From Piezodorus guildinii (taxonomy: Eukaryota; Arthropoda; Insecta; Hemiptera; Pentatomidae), in the NCBI GenBank assembly GCA_023052935.1, contig JAJSOM010000011.1, positions 112,170 to 176,169 on the forward strand: a stretch of DNA of 64,000 bases, in the 5' to 3' direction. A program made the translations under genes and the position numbers. Positions 40,739 through 51,392 of this stretch are shown here, piece after piece (positions within the stretch are counted from its first letter, which is position 1; every line of letters begins with the position of its first letter). The notes below the pieces were generated by a model. It saw nothing but the letters and a program-made list of their open reading frames with translations, did not search any database and was not told the DNA's origin.

Positions 40739-40778
40739 ATGCGACGTTTCGAGAATTTATTGTTCTCATAATCATGCC
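40739..40778 (-). ncRNA. hammerhead-like motif, diverged core
   Basis: Minus strand: GGC-ATGATTA-T-GAGAA-(CAATAAA)-TTCTC-GAAA-CGTCGC. Stem II is a perfect 5-bp helix and GAAACGTC is kept, but the first box is ATGATTA where CTGANGA is required. Probably inactive. It is about 360 bp beyond the PLE-3 coding remnant. Confidence 0.45.
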
Positions 40779-41029
40779 TTAACAGTGGAAAAACAAAAAA
40801 ACAGAATATTAATATTATTATACAATAATTAATATATGATGTTATCGTTAGAGATACAAAAAAGAGTACATTGAACAATGAATAATCATACAGTAGGTAC
40901 ATAGATATTTTAAATTAGGATTTACATTAAAGATATTATTATAAAATTACTTACAATTTTGGACAAAATAGTGTCTTAATTGTATAGTGTCTTTGTAGGC
41001 TAAAGATGTCTAATTAAGACACTATTTAT

Positions 41030-41696
41030 ATAATAATAATAATAGGCTTAGCGAACCCGAAGGGTCGATGCCGATACCACCAAATTCCGCCTACACAGAC
41101 TCGTCCAATGATCACTGTTCAACCCAAGCCCCCGAGATCAGCCTTAACACAATCCTCCCATCGACGCATCGGCCAACCTTTTGGACGCCTACCAGTCGGA
41201 TCAGCGAATACCAACTTTCTCGGAATCCGCTCCTCACCGAATCCAACAACTTTACTCGCCCATTTGAGTCTCCGCGACGCTATCAACTCAATTATGTTCA
41301 CAGGAAACAAGTTCCGCAATTCCGCGTAGTGCAACCTTCTAAATTCCCCAGTGGCCTCATCACTCTTCGGACCAAATATTTTACGCAGTACCTTATTTTC
41401 GAAAACCTTAAGCCGTTGTTCATCCTTCAAAGTAAGCGGCCACGTTTCACATCCGTAAAGAACCGTCGGAAGAATAATAGTTTCATAAATTCTAACCTTT
41501 AAGTTTTTAGATAGAAGCCGCGAGCTAAGTAACTTAGCAACTGAATAATAACATGCATTTTCTACTTTTAACCGGGACTTTATTTTTTCATGGATTTCAT
41601 TTTTTCTTGTTATCATTGAACCTCAATCAAATAATCAAAAGTATGCCCTGAAATATCAATATCTCCAAGATATTCACCGTTTCTACTACTAATCAT
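41030..41696 (-). pseudogene. RTE/R4-like LINE, 3' fragment
   Basis: Same family as 4726-5865. Minus-strand coding of 165 codons: MITRKNEIHEKIKSRLKVEN, ACYYSVAKLLSSRLLSKNLK, VLYGCETWPLTLKDEQRLKV, VLRKIFGPKSDEATGEFRR and RRPKGWPMRRWEDC. The TAA-rich 3' tail is at 41030-41045. The RT catalytic motifs lie outside the copy. The upstream end is degraded past SGHTF (about 41640-41696). Confidence 0.8.
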
Positions 41697-41794
41697 TATT
41701 TATTTTTATACATCTAAAGTAAGTTTAATTTTGAATATTGTAAACAGTTAATTATATCATCTAATAAACATTGATAAAATTTTGCCCTTTTGAG

Positions 41795-41799
<5 letters not shown>

Positions 41800-41859
<60 letters not shown>
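41800..41859. repeat. (AT)n microsatellite
   Basis: About 30 AT units. Confidence 0.95.
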
Positions 41860-41864
<5 letters not shown>

Positions 41865-42146
41865 TTACAAACAAAATGTTAAAATATTGTATTATAAACA
41901 AAAATAATACAATAGAAATGAAACATGATTACGGTAAGAACGTGAAATATGGTCGATGTTAGCTTACCAACGTTTTGACGAACATTTTAGGTCTACACAA
42001 AGAGTGACCACATTAAACCTAACTCTTTTCTCTTCAGGTTACTAGATGAAGACGTTTCGGATGGAAACGTTAGTAATAAATAGTTAAGAGTATTTAATTA
42101 TGTTTCCTCATAATTAAGTAAATTAAATAAACATTCTTTTTTTTTA
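41860..42146. other. AT-rich, with possible PLE-type phrases
   Basis: ACCAACGTTTTGACGAACAT (41968) and GAAGACGTTTCGGATGGAAA (42049) resemble PLE terminal sequences with GTTTCG cores, but no hammerhead fold can be drawn from them. Confidence 0.3.
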
Positions 42147-42215
42147 ATGGAAGGAATTAGTCCGGGTGGCGGTCATTAAATGAAACAGCTAAATAGTTTC
42201 AACTATTTATTGTTT

Positions 42216-42254
42216 GCCAACGTTTCGACCCCCTTTGTGGGTCATCATGAGGGC
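42216..42254 (-). ncRNA. hammerhead ribozyme-like motif, one core change
   Basis: Minus strand: GCC-CTCATGA-T-GACCC-(ACAAAGG)-GGGTC-GAAA-CGTT-GGC. Identical to the motif at 21059-21098 except CTGATGA to CTCATGA, a change at an invariant core G that should abolish cleavage. Confidence 0.6.
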
Positions 42255-42302
42255 TAAAAAGATACAAAATAATAAGGCACTTATTAATTTGTATCTTTTT
42301 TA

Positions 42303-42335
42303 GCCCTGATGATGACCCACAAAGGGGGTTGGAAA
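42303..42335 (+). ncRNA. partial hammerhead motif, GAAACG box deleted
   Basis: GCC-CTGATGA-T-GACCCACAAAGGGGGTT-GGAAAC: same inherited deletion as at 20964-20996. Confidence 0.5.
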
Positions 42336-42368
42336 CAATAAATAGTTGAAACTATTTGTATCTTTTTA

Positions 42369-42410
42369 GCCCTGATGATGATCCGCAATGGGGGGGTCGA
42401 AACGTTGGCA
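42369..42410 (+). ncRNA. hammerhead ribozyme-like motif, intact core
   Basis: GCC-CTGATGA-T-GATCC-(GCAATGGG)-GGGTC-GAAA-CGTT-GGC. Stem I GCC/GGC is intact here, unlike the counterpart at 20889-20930. Confidence 0.65.
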
Positions 42411-42511
42411 AACAAAAAATAGTTTAAAAACTATTTAGCTGTTTCATTTAATGACCGCCACCCGGACTAATTCCTTCCAGTATTTCTCAACGGTCAACTA
42501 ATTACATCCAT

Positions 42512-43119
42512 AATTTTTTTTTTAATATTTATTAAATATGCGATTTCGTTAGCATATTAAACAATTAGATGGGAAAGACGTTAAAAACTAATTAAGAAAC
42601 AACTCAAAATGCAGTGGGCCTAAAAAGTTAATCCGCCCGCATATCAATTAAAAGACTCCGGATAATGAAAAAAAAGGGAAAAGTGCGGAATCGCTTTTCG
42701 TGGTTTATATTTCTTTCGGGTCCTTTCTTGAAACTCTTGAATTTTCAACTCTCTATAAAAGCTTTTACTGAAACAAAGGAGCTTCAATCTTTACTGAACT
42801 GTATGCATTATTTTATTTTATTCTCATTCTAAAATTAATCTAAGTGCCTTATTACATATTATTTTCCTCTGGCGCGACAGTCCTTGTAGGTCGTTGGCCG
42901 ATCAATGAATTTACCTCGGATATCACACCGTTTTATATATCACACCGTATGTCCACGATAATTGTTAAAGTTAGTGCAAAGTTGAAAAATACTTACATTT
43001 GCTTTGGAAATACACGTCTTATGCTATCCTGATCTCTAATATTTATTAGTTTCGAAAAGGGTATTTTTATTATTAAAATGTTTCACATTTATGAAATTTA
43101 ATAATTTCTGAATTTATAT
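42512..43119. other. unclassified
   Basis: No convincing frame; a 62-codon stretch at 42844-43032 shows no domain. Ends in the T-rich 3' end of the next LINE. Confidence 0.3.
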
Positions 43120-43813
43120 TAATTTTTTTTTAAATTTATTTATAGTAATTTACAACTGTATTAAAGAACACAATAAGGAAATTTGAGGAATAAAAACAGA
43201 AAAAAGTCATGAAAATACTTTACTAGCACTTCACTAACTATTTTAACTCAGTAGGTCCCGAGGCCACCTTCTTTTCAGTAGCCTTGGAGGGTTATCAGGG
43301 ATATCTAAGGAAGATAAATTACGGACAAGTGGATTTGTATGCGCAGGGAGTTTAGAATGAAAAGAGGAGTATCTATCACGGGCTACGTCTGCAACAAATG
43401 TGATGCTAAGGTCATTATGAATGAGTTAATTTGTAACAAAATAAGGAGCATTCAGGATTTTGCGAAGGATTTTGGATTGTAAGGACTGGATGCGGGAGGA
43501 ATTAGATGGTTTCGTAGAGCCTCAAAGCTCGATTCCATAGGTCCAAATAGTGATGTAAATGAGTCTTTTGTAATATACTGGAAGTTTTGAACGTTTGTCT
43601 AGTAAGTGTTGTAGTAATCGATATCTTCGAGCAGTTTCTTGTCGTTTCCGTCTTGTGTGAGGATTCCAAGTAAGGCGCTTTTCAAGATGGAGACCTAGGT
43701 ATCGGATTTGTTCTACAGGAGTAAGGGTAATGTTATTAAAGGATACTGAGGGGCAGGAAGTCATCGGTTTGCGACGAAGGGTAAAGGTGATTTGGTGGGA
43801 TTTTTAGGGGTTT
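43120..43813 (-). pseudogene. Jockey-like LINE (subfamily B), 3' fragment
   Basis: The minus-strand start at 43813 reads KSHQITFTLRRKPMTSCPSV, then NNITLTPVEQIRYLGLHLEK, RLTWNPHTRRKRQETARRYR, LPVYYKRLIYITIWTYGIEL, a stop, and in another frame SKILRKILNAPYFVTN to the RRWPRDLLS end near 43255. The 3'UTR contains TACAGTTGTAAATTACTATA. The RT catalytic box is not included. Confidence 0.8.
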
Positions 43814-43889
43814 TATATGAAATTAAAAAAGTAAAAAGACTAGCTTACCCCAGCAAACGTTGATCTGCGATTTAAATTATTTTGAACCT

Positions 43890-44559
43890 TTCTACGATTT
43901 AATCAAACACGATGTAAAATTTAAAGGGCTTTAATATCATGTAGGTTTCATTCTGATTGAAATAGTCTGACAGGGCTTAAATGTGGATGCTTCAAATTGC
44001 CTTCCTCTAATGGACCGTTCGTTTTGTCGATTAAAAAAAATAATAACTATAGCACCTTTTTAGAATTGATAAAATGCGGCTAAATATAAAAGTTGAAATA
44101 ATCTGATAGCTAACTAGTTGATTCTATAAAAATAACTATATTATCTTGTTACCACTGATGAAAAACAGCTAAATATGCAAGTTGAGCGAATTGGAAAAGC
44201 AACTAAAGGAGAAAACTGAAAACATATTTTTTTTAAATGCAATTTTTTGTTTTTGAACATAAGAACAGTAATATAAATGTATGATATACCGTTGGAAAGC
44301 TAAAGATTTTAGAAAAAATATTATCTCATACTTAAGCTTTTAAAAATTAATAGAGAGTGATGAAAAGAAGATCAAACTAACTGATTATTTTAGATAATAA
44401 TACAATAGATTTTTTAATAAAACACATGTTTCTATAGAAATTCCATCCAATTAATTCTTTAACGGTTTTACTCATTTTTATTTCTTACTGTATTTGAAAA
44501 TTCTTTAATCGATTCTAAAAACCAAAGTAAGTGAAAGTCGTGTGTTGCCCGCACCAGGT
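43890..44559 (-). repeat. family H repeat, 3' half missing
   Basis: From AATCAAACACGATGTAAAAT through AGGTTTCATTCTGATTGAAA, TAAATATGCAAGTTGAGCGA and ATATACCGTTGGAAAGCTAA to AAGTAAGTGAAAGTCGTGTG-TTGCCCGCACCAGG. Confidence 0.75.
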
Positions 44560-44699
44560 TTTTTTTTATTTTTGTTTTTCCTTTGTATAATTTTGAAAAA
44601 CTATTAAAAAGACAAGCTGTAGTATTTATATTTAAACGGAAAACCATCAGGGGATTTTGTATATTTTACATTATCGATGTTTTCGCTTTTCGTCATTTT
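44560..44699 (-). repeat. flank shared with 9470-9623, inverted
   Basis: GACAAGCTGTAGTATTTATA, TTTGTATATTTTACATTATC and GATGTTTTCG are the inverse of the sequence preceding the family H copy at 9624. Confidence 0.6.
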
Positions 44700-44851
44700 A
44701 GATTTTTTAATAAAAGACATGTTTCTAAATAAATTCAATTTAATTAATTTTTTAATGGTTTCATGTATTTTTATCTCTAACTGTTTTTGAGAATTTTTTC
44801 ATTGATTTTAAAAATGGAGGTAAGTGAAAGTCGTGTGTTGCCCGCACTAGA
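44700..44851 (-). repeat. family H 5' end fragment
   Basis: GACATGTTTCTAAATAAATT, CATTGATTTTAAAAATGGAG and GTAAGTGAAAGTCGTGTGTT-GCCCGCACTAGA: only the last 150 bp of a reverse copy. Confidence 0.7.
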
Positions 44852-45023
44852 TTTAAAAAAAAAATAATATTTCATTATATTATAGCATTTAAAAAAATAT
44901 ATATATTTGATCCGAATTAAATATATATATATATATGCATTCCTCCTCTCCCGCTACTTTCGTGAACTCTCACAATAACTCGCGCTCACAAATTTTCACC
45001 TATGTCTTCTTCAACTGTGTAGC

Positions 45024-45026
<3 letters not shown>

Positions 45027-45060
<34 letters not shown>
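45027..45060 (+). repeat. poly(A) tract
   Basis: Thirty-four A residues directly before the hairpin at 45062. No LINE coding sequence is attached upstream. Confidence 0.9.
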
Positions 45061-45061
<1 letters not shown>

Positions 45062-45063
<2 letters not shown>

Positions 45064-45109
45064 CGGGAGCCGAACCTCTAGAGCGGTATCTAGAAGTTCG
45101 GCTCCCGAT
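45062..45109. repeat. strong inverted repeat (48-nt hairpin)
   Basis: ATCGGGAGCCGAAC-C-TCTAGA, loop GCGGTA, TCTAGA-A-GTTCGGCTCCCGAT. Twenty of 21 positions in the arms pair. GC-rich arms in AT-rich DNA; single occurrence in the window. It has no U-tract typical of a terminator and no known TIR. Confidence 0.85.
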
Positions 45110-45834
45110 TTGAGGATGGAATAGTTACAGATTTTAGACGGTATTTATTTACATTTATTATAGTATATTATAGTATTTATTTATATTTATTTACAGATTA
45201 AGCCATTGGTAGTTATTTAGTTATATAAATATTAAAGGGACAATCGTTTACACGTACTGGGAATTTTTTAATTCAATTATTAATTACTAATAGATAAGAT
45301 GAGACAATACTGGGTCAAAAGAAATCAGTAATAGTGTGGTCCCAAGTTTGCAGTAATTAGAAGGAAAAAAAAATGCTGGTTTATTTAATTAGATTTCAAA
45401 CTGTTGAAACCAATATTTTTAAAGTGAATATGGACTTAATTAGGATTTCCACAGCTGCTCAGTTAATATCCTCGTAGCCAATAACTTCCTAATCAAATTA
45501 TAGAATGTTTACATTTTGCATGTATAGATGTCGCCCTTCTCTCTACCTTAACATCATTTAGTTGAGAACTGGTCTCTGTGCGGTTAGGTCTACTCTCTGT
45601 CCGTTATTTTATAAATAAATTGTTACAGTGTTAATTATTGTTAATTAATTTTACTTTATTCAGTTTACTTTTATTTAAAAATAAGAGTTTATAAAAAATG
45701 TTATCTTATAGTGCTTAGTTTATGATTCAGTTGCCAGCCAATCAGAGGCCACCGTTCTCTCAACTGCATCTTTATCTTCTTTTAGATTCAATCTTGTTCG
45801 GTTCGGGTCCGTGTCGAGTGGTTAACTTTATTTA
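45110..45834. other. unclassified
   Basis: AT-rich with no long frame. The 45760-45830 part (TTCGGTTCGGGTCCGTGTCG) is somewhat GC-richer and could be the start of a larger element that contains the duplicated segment next to it. Confidence 0.3.
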
Positions 45835-46160
45835 GATTGTGTGAAAAATGTGTTATAAATGTGAAAATAATGGTTTATTTAAGCTTCTTAATTCCGTGTC
45901 ATTTTATTATTTATTTTCGTTTCGAAATATGTTTTAAAGAAAAAGACAGGCTGTGGTAAACTTGAAGGTAAAAGGCCATATTGAAATCATTCGACATAAA
46001 GGTAAGAATTTATAATTATGCATGATAATAATTTTGTTTTTTAGGAATGTTCTTTAACATAATTTATGATATTATTCCCTAAATGACTGTTGAAAATGTT
46101 AATGACTTATTTGAAATATAATCAATTAAATCAATTATATTTCAATTATGAATTATATAC
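45835..46160 (+). repeat. direct duplication, copy 1, with exon-like segment
   Basis: Matches 47445-47760 over about 320 bp. It contains, at 45938-46001, a short frame reading NLKVKGHIEIIRHK after RKRQAVV, followed by AAAG-GTAAGA, a consensus splice donor. The peptide resembles the start of the helix-turn-helix of pogo/Tigger-like (jerky/CENP-B) transposases (KRK-V-L-LK-K-EIIR). A stop (TAA) sits just upstream, so no start codon can be assigned. Confidence 0.45.
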
Positions 46161-47444
46161 CACTGTTCTTTTGTGTCTAATCTGCATTATTAATTTCCTT
46201 TTAGTTATTACTAGGAAAAAGCCAATTAAAAACATAATAATGTATATTAATATAATTTATAGACCATGAAACATATTTAGAACTCATTATCATTATATTT
46301 TTCTTTATCATATTAATAAACATATTTATTAGATTTATTGAATATTAAATAGATGATACATTTGGACATTTGGTTATATAAATATTCGGGTATGTATTAA
46401 AAATTTTACATTTGAAAATGAAATATTTGAACAGTTCCAAGTAAGAGAATATTTCTGATTATAGGAAAATTAACAAAAAAAAAAAAAACCTTAGCCAGAG
46501 CTGTGCACTGTATATATTAATTCTCATCTCAAACCCAGTTATAACTGTATATTATTTTATATATTTAAAAATATATACATTATTGTTTCAATATATAGAT
46601 TTCAAAAAAATTGTATCATATTTTTTTAATAAAAGTGGTGTTGAATCTTGGCCTCCTCTATCAGCTTCCGCCAATAGTCTCAGTACTTTGCAGATCTGGC
46701 AACATCGCTAATAGCGAAATTAAGAACCAACAAAGCCAGAACTAAATGCTGTACTAGAATCTTAAAACCTATATAAGTTAATAAATATAAATATAAAAAT
46801 TATACATTTAATATAAAATATTAACATATTTAGGAGAAAATATATTAATTTAAAACTTATTTTAACTCACTGTCTCAATATAAGTGGTGGAACTGGCAAC
46901 ATTGCTAATAGCTAAATTAAAAGCCACCAAAGCCAGCACATTTAACTTATTACATTCATCTCAAACCTCATTACATATTTATTTTAAATAGTTTTTCCAG
47001 CATTTTATTAATAAAAGTGTTCGATCTGAATGTTTTATTAATTAAGGTATATAAAATCGTGCAATAAAACATTTAAAATTCAGTACCAGATAATTTTAAA
47101 TATTTCAAAACTAGCGAAATTAAGAATCCGTCAAATGTTGAACTTTTTAACTAGCATCTTATAGCCTACTATGTATTTATTTTAATATGTTGATTTTAAA
47201 TAATTATTTTATCATGTTAATAATATTCGCTTGATTTAAATATTTTAGTTATAAAGTTATCTTTTTTACTTAGTTAATAAATTAGGGTGATAAACGCCAT
47301 GTTGAATTCAGTTCAGGTATAAATATTTTTCATTATTTCTCTTCACAAAATATACAGTGAGTGTAAAAAGTATTCGGAATCCACAACCATTCCGTAATTT
47401 ACTTGCTTTTAATTTATTTCATATATGTTTTAAAGGTAACCAAA
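46161..47444. other. AT-rich spacer with an internal repeat
   Basis: CTGGCAACATCGCTAATAGC at 46692 and CTGGCAACATTGCTAATAGC at 46892, each followed by AAATTAA, AACC/CACC AAAGCCAG, form a ~200-bp spaced direct repeat; a third trace is at 47103. No frame. Confidence 0.4.
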
Positions 47445-47760
47445 TTTATTTAGAACGTGTGAAAAATGTGTCATAAATGTGAAAACAGTGGTTTATTTAA
47501 GTTTCTTAATGGCTCTGTCATTTTATTATTTATTTTCGTTTGAAACTATGTTTTAAAGAAAAAGAAAGGCAGTCTTAAACTTGAAGATAGGAGGCCATAT
47601 TGAGATCATTCGACATAAAGTTAAGAATTTAAAATTATGCATGATAATTGTTTTAATATTTTTAAGGTATTTCCTTCAACATAATTTATTATATTTCATA
47701 AATGACTGTTAAATATCTTAATGACTATTTTTTGAAACATAATCAATTTACTTTCAATAT
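47445..47760 (+). repeat. direct duplication, copy 2
   Basis: Second copy of 45835-46160, starting GTGTGAAAAATGTGTCATAA. The frame NLKIGGHIEIIRHK is kept after RKRKAVL, with mostly conservative replacements, while the donor changes from AAAGGTAAG to AAAGTTAAG. The spacing between the copies is about 1.6 kb. Confidence 0.45.
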
Positions 47761-47769
47761 GAATAATTT

Positions 47770-48294
47770 AATATGTAATGTAAGTTTCATTCTGATTGAA
47801 ATAGTATGGCAGGGCTTAAATGGCGATATTTTCTTATTTTAAAGTACCTTTGATTTTTTAGATTTTAAACAAATTGTAACATCATCTAATTAGCATTGAT
47901 AAATAACGGCTAAATATGCAAGTCGAGCGAATTTGATAAACAACTAAAAGAGAAAAATGCAAACATATTTTTTTAATGCATTTTTTTTTATTTTTAAACT
48001 TAAGAACAGTAATATACATGTATAATATACCGTTGGAATGCTAAATATTTAAAAAATAATAATATCTTATACATGCCATTGTAAAAGTTAACGGAGAGTG
48101 ATGAACAGCCGATAAAACAAACTGATTGCCGTAAATAATAATATTATTTGATATGTTTGATAACACATGTTTTTATTAAAATCCAATGTATATCATTCTT
48201 TAACAACATATTTTCGTTTCTAAATTTGTTTAAAAATTCTTAAATTGATATAAATATCAGAGGTAAGTGAAAGTTGTGTGTTGCCCGCACCAGA
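47770..48294 (-). repeat. family H repeat, 3' half missing
   Basis: TGTAAGTTTCATTCTGATTG, TGGCAGGGCTTAAAT, TAAATATGCAAGTCGAGCGA, ATATACCGTTGGAATGCTAA and AGGTAAGTGAAAGTTGTGTG-TTGCCCGCACCAGA. Confidence 0.75.
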
Positions 48295-48730
48295 TTTCTT
48301 GATATCCTTAATTGGTTGTCGATGTTAATTATTGAAGTTTTTAGATCTGAGTATTACAATCTCCTTCCGATATCCGATACTCAATACCATTTTTTTGAAA
48401 TTCTATCGGAATAATGCTGGTACATTTATGTATTCATGGAATCCGGAATGTAAAATATTGACTTTATTGTTCTATCTGCTTGTTGATTTTAAATACTTCG
48501 GATATGTCGGATGGATGCATGCATTAAATGGAGGTCCATTATTTCAATAACCAATCTCACTGATGACCGCGATGCTTTGTGCCATTACAATTTTAACTAA
48601 TAACAAATAGTTACTGTTAGTTGGATGTGCCTAAAAATTAAGATGATTTCCAATACGTACTATTGCATATCCATGTAAGGAAATATCCGGGAAATGTTTT
48701 TACTGCATTCATTTTGCCGTATTATCTTTT
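48295..48730. other. unclassified single-copy sequence
   Basis: A 72-codon frame at 48332-48550 has no recognisable domain. No repeat match in the window. Confidence 0.3.
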
Positions 48731-49446
48731 ATACACAGACTTGTCCAATGTTCACCGTTCAAGCCCAAGCCCCCGAGATCAGCCTTAACGCAATCCTCCC
48801 ATCGACGCTTTGGCCTGCCTTTCGGACGCCTACCAGTCGGATCAGCGAATACCAACTTTCTCGGAATCCGCTCCTTATCGAGCCCAACAACTCTACTCCT
48901 CTCCCATTTGAGTCTCCGCGATGCTATCAACTCAACTATATTCACATGATACAAATCCCGCAATTCCGCGTTGTGCAACCTTCTAAACTCTCCAGTGGCC
49001 TCATCTCTCTTCGGACCAAATATTTTCGAAAACCTTAAGCCGTTGTTCATCCTTTATAGTAAGCGGCCACGTTTCACATCCGTAAAGAACCGTCGGAAGA
49101 ATAATAGTTTTATAAATTCTAACATTTAAGTTTTTAGATAGAAGCCGCGAACTAAGTAACTTAGCAACTGAATAATAACACGCATTTCCCACCTTTAAGC
49201 GGGAATTTATATCTTCCTGGATTTCATTTTTTTTTTTTTTTATCATTGAACCTAAATACTTGAATTTCTCTACGTGTTTAAAAATATGCCCTGATACATC
49301 AATATCGCCATCGTTTCTGCTACTAATCATATATTTCGTCTTATCGGTATTTAATTCGATTCCCATTTCATTACCGGTTTTTATTAACACACTTTTATTT
49401 AGTTATATGGTTTCCGTGTCTTCACCTAGCAGTACCAGATCATTGG
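48731..49446 (-). pseudogene. RTE/R4-like LINE fragment, frameshifted
   Basis: Same family as 4757-5779. The minus strand reads VLIKTGNEMGIELNTDKTKY, GHIFKHVEKFKYLGSMIKK, SRLKVGNACYYSVAKLLSSR, ILPTVLYGCETWPLTIKDEQ. After a small deletion it goes on with KIFGPKRDEATGEFRRLHNA and RRPKGRPKRRWEDCVKADLG. The 3' tail is missing. The upstream end lies just after the YADD box. Confidence 0.8.
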
Positions 49447-49520
49447 AATAAAAATAAAATTGTCTTTTACTTAAAAGTGTCCTTTCTAGGCCTACGCCGG
49501 TTTTCTTTATATGCATACCA

Positions 49521-50420
49521 TTGGGTTGATGCAAAATTAATGCAGGTTTTTAGTAGGTATTGTAAATACGCCATATCTTTACTTTAACCATATATATTTA
49601 ATCAAAATAATTTCCATCTGAATCAATGCACTTTTGCCAACGTTCAACAAGCTTTCTTATTCCACCAGAAAAAAAATCCGAATCCCTGGACTCAATGAAA
49701 TCACGAAAAGAATTTTCAATGTCGTCCTGGTTTTGAAAATTTTTCTCCCTCAAAAAGTTGTCCAGATGCCTGAAAAAGTGGAAGTCTGTAGGAGAGAGGT
49801 CAGGTGAATAAGGCGGATGTTGGAGAACTTCGTAGCCCAACTCGTGCAGTCGTCGAAGCGTTGGTTGTGCAACGTGTGGTCTGGCGTTTTCGTGGAGCAG
49901 GATCGGCCCCTTCCGATTCATCAATGCTGGGCAAAGACGTTGCAATTTTTGAGTTCCGAGTTCCGCCGCCATTTCTCGTGTGGTTTTGGTTGGGTCTTCT
50001 TCCACTTTTGACCTCAGCTGGTCGTTGTCCAATGCAAGATGACGGCCCCGACCTTCCTTGTCTTCGAGGTCGAAATCTCCTCTGCGAAACTTCTGGAACC
50101 AACGCTGCACCGTGCACTCATTAATAGCCCCCTGACCCCACACTTCATTAATATTACGAGCCGTTTGCGCAGCGCTGCGCCCTAATTTAAATTCGTAAAA
50201 ATAAATTTGACGAAAATCGCACTTTGACATTTTCGATTCAAGACCTTTGAACACACTGAACAAAACGATTTTACTAAACAAATTCATGGTGAAAGAGAGG
50301 GTATTAGATAAGGTTTGTTTTGGTATAATAATGATCAATGTTAGGATTAGCTTTGTTTACACAATTGGAATAAAGATATTGCAATAGAGGAAACCTGCAT
50401 TAATTTCGCATCAGCCCAAT
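49521..50420 (-). mobile_element. mariner element with both TIRs, internally deleted
   Basis: TIRs TTGGGTTGATGCAAAATTAA-TGCAGGTTT and AACCTGCATTAATTTCGCAT-CAGCCCAA; TA follows on the right. The 900-bp length compares with about 1.3 kb for complete mariners. No close copy of it is in this window. TIRs are not identical, suggesting age or drift. Confidence 0.85.
49598..50338 (-). pseudogene. mariner transposase with in-frame catalytic deletion
   Basis: A 246-codon open frame. The core start is about MSKCDFRQIYFYEFKLGRSA (residue 36 on), followed by the two helix-turn-helix parts (CTVQRWFQKFRRGDFDLEDK; TTREMAAELG). The frame then jumps in phase to QKLQRLCPALMNRKGPILLH. The first catalytic Asp region is removed, and the second, normally LHDNARPH, reads LHENARPH. 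The third region HPPYSPDLSPTDFHFFRHLD is intact, ending with RWQKCIDSDGNYF. Mariner transposases need all three Asp residues, so it cannot be a transposase, but the open frame and intact DNA-binding part could still make a TIR-binding protein. Confidence 0.8.
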
Positions 50421-50702
50421 AGTTCATAGCCTGGACCCAAGCACACTGAATTTCTAAACAAGGCAAGAATAGCATATTGGGTAGAAGGGAAGAGGTGGGC
50501 CAACTCCGACTGACCAGAAGAATCCTTTATCCCATTGAGCCAGAACCTCCCTGATAAAAATACTCTTTTTTCTTTTTTTTCCTTTCAACTTTTTTTCAGG
50601 ATCTTTTCCTTTTGTTTTTAATTTTCCCTTTTGGTGGTTTTCCTTTAGAAGGGGCGGCCCATTCATATCATTTCCTACTCTGTATAAAACACTTTTTATT
50701 AT

Positions 50703-50704
<2 letters not shown>

Positions 50705-50737
<33 letters not shown>
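50705..50737 (-). repeat. poly(T)/poly(A) tract
   Basis: Thirty-three consecutive T residues. Confidence 0.9.
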
Positions 50738-50739
<2 letters not shown>

Positions 50740-51065
50740 GATCAGGATTAAATTCCTCAGCTGAAATTAGAACATTTTTTATTAATTTCCTATTTTCCTT
50801 TTGAATTTTTTAATCCAAACATCAGTACTAAAAAGAAAAAAAGAAAAAGAATAACGACTCTGTGGAATTAAAACTTGATAAGACTGAAGCAGAGAGATTA
50901 GAATTCTTTATGACTTAGTGGGTATTATGAATTGTTTCTTTCCCAGTGAAGGATACTGTGGCGGAAGGACCGCCTATAATATATTGTTGCGATGGACTAA
51001 TTTATTTTAAATTACAATAAATAACAATATTAATTATTATGTACAGAAAAAAAATAAAGAAAAAA

Positions 51066-51150
51066 TATCTGATATATAAACTGATATGTATCTCCTGTCA
51101 CAGTGTTTGTGGCCGCACTCCTCCGAAACAACTCGACCGATTTTTAGGCA
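51066..51150 (+). repeat. Helitron-type 5' end-like fragment
   Basis: TCTGATATATAAACTGATAT, then TTTGTGGCCGCACTCCTCCG and AAACAACTCGACCGATTTTT; same phrase as at 26342-26470. Confidence 0.35.
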
Positions 51151-51312
51151 ATTTTTTATATCGGTCAAACATAGCGAAAAATGAATTTTTGCCAATTTCG
51201 AAAATTCATATACACAAAACGACTATATTCTCAAGATCGTAAATTTTACAGAAAGTAGGACTATGACTAAGATATAAGGGAAAAAATAATCAAAGTTGAG
51301 TCTCTTTTCCTT

Positions 51313-51317
<5 letters not shown>

Positions 51318-51387
<70 letters not shown>
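51318..51387. repeat. (TA)n microsatellite
   Basis: About 35 TA units, the longest in the window; it lies just before the 3' end of the next LINE. Confidence 0.95.
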
Positions 51388-51392
51388 TTTTT

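Larger units (their letters stand above)
42147..42511. mobile_element. hammerhead palindrome (P2), copy 2, inverted
   Basis: Reverse complement of 20788-21167, base for base over most of its length: TGGAAGGAATTAGTCCGGGT on the left, CCGGACTAATTCCTTCCAG and CGGTCAACTAATTACATCCA on the right. Carries one minus-strand and two plus-strand ribozyme-like motifs; the middle one has the same CGAAACG deletion as in copy 1. The flanks are T-rich, so the TSD cannot be read safely. Confidence 0.75.
50421..51390. other. unclassified with long poly(T)
   Basis: A 33-T tract at 50705-50737, purine-rich patches and no supported frame. A Helitron-type phrase lies at 51066-51150 and a TA microsatellite at 51318-51387. 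Confidence 0.35.

Noticed and set aside
42035..42075. Further hammerhead candidate with GAAGACGTTTCGG
   Set aside because: Boxes are present only in fragments and in the wrong order; no stem I or II can be formed.
45062..45109. Rho-independent terminator
   Set aside because: No T-tract follows the hairpin and the context is eukaryotic.
49800..50124. Open frames of 64-106 codons opposite or out of phase with the mariner gene
   Set aside because: Shadows of the transposase coding strand.
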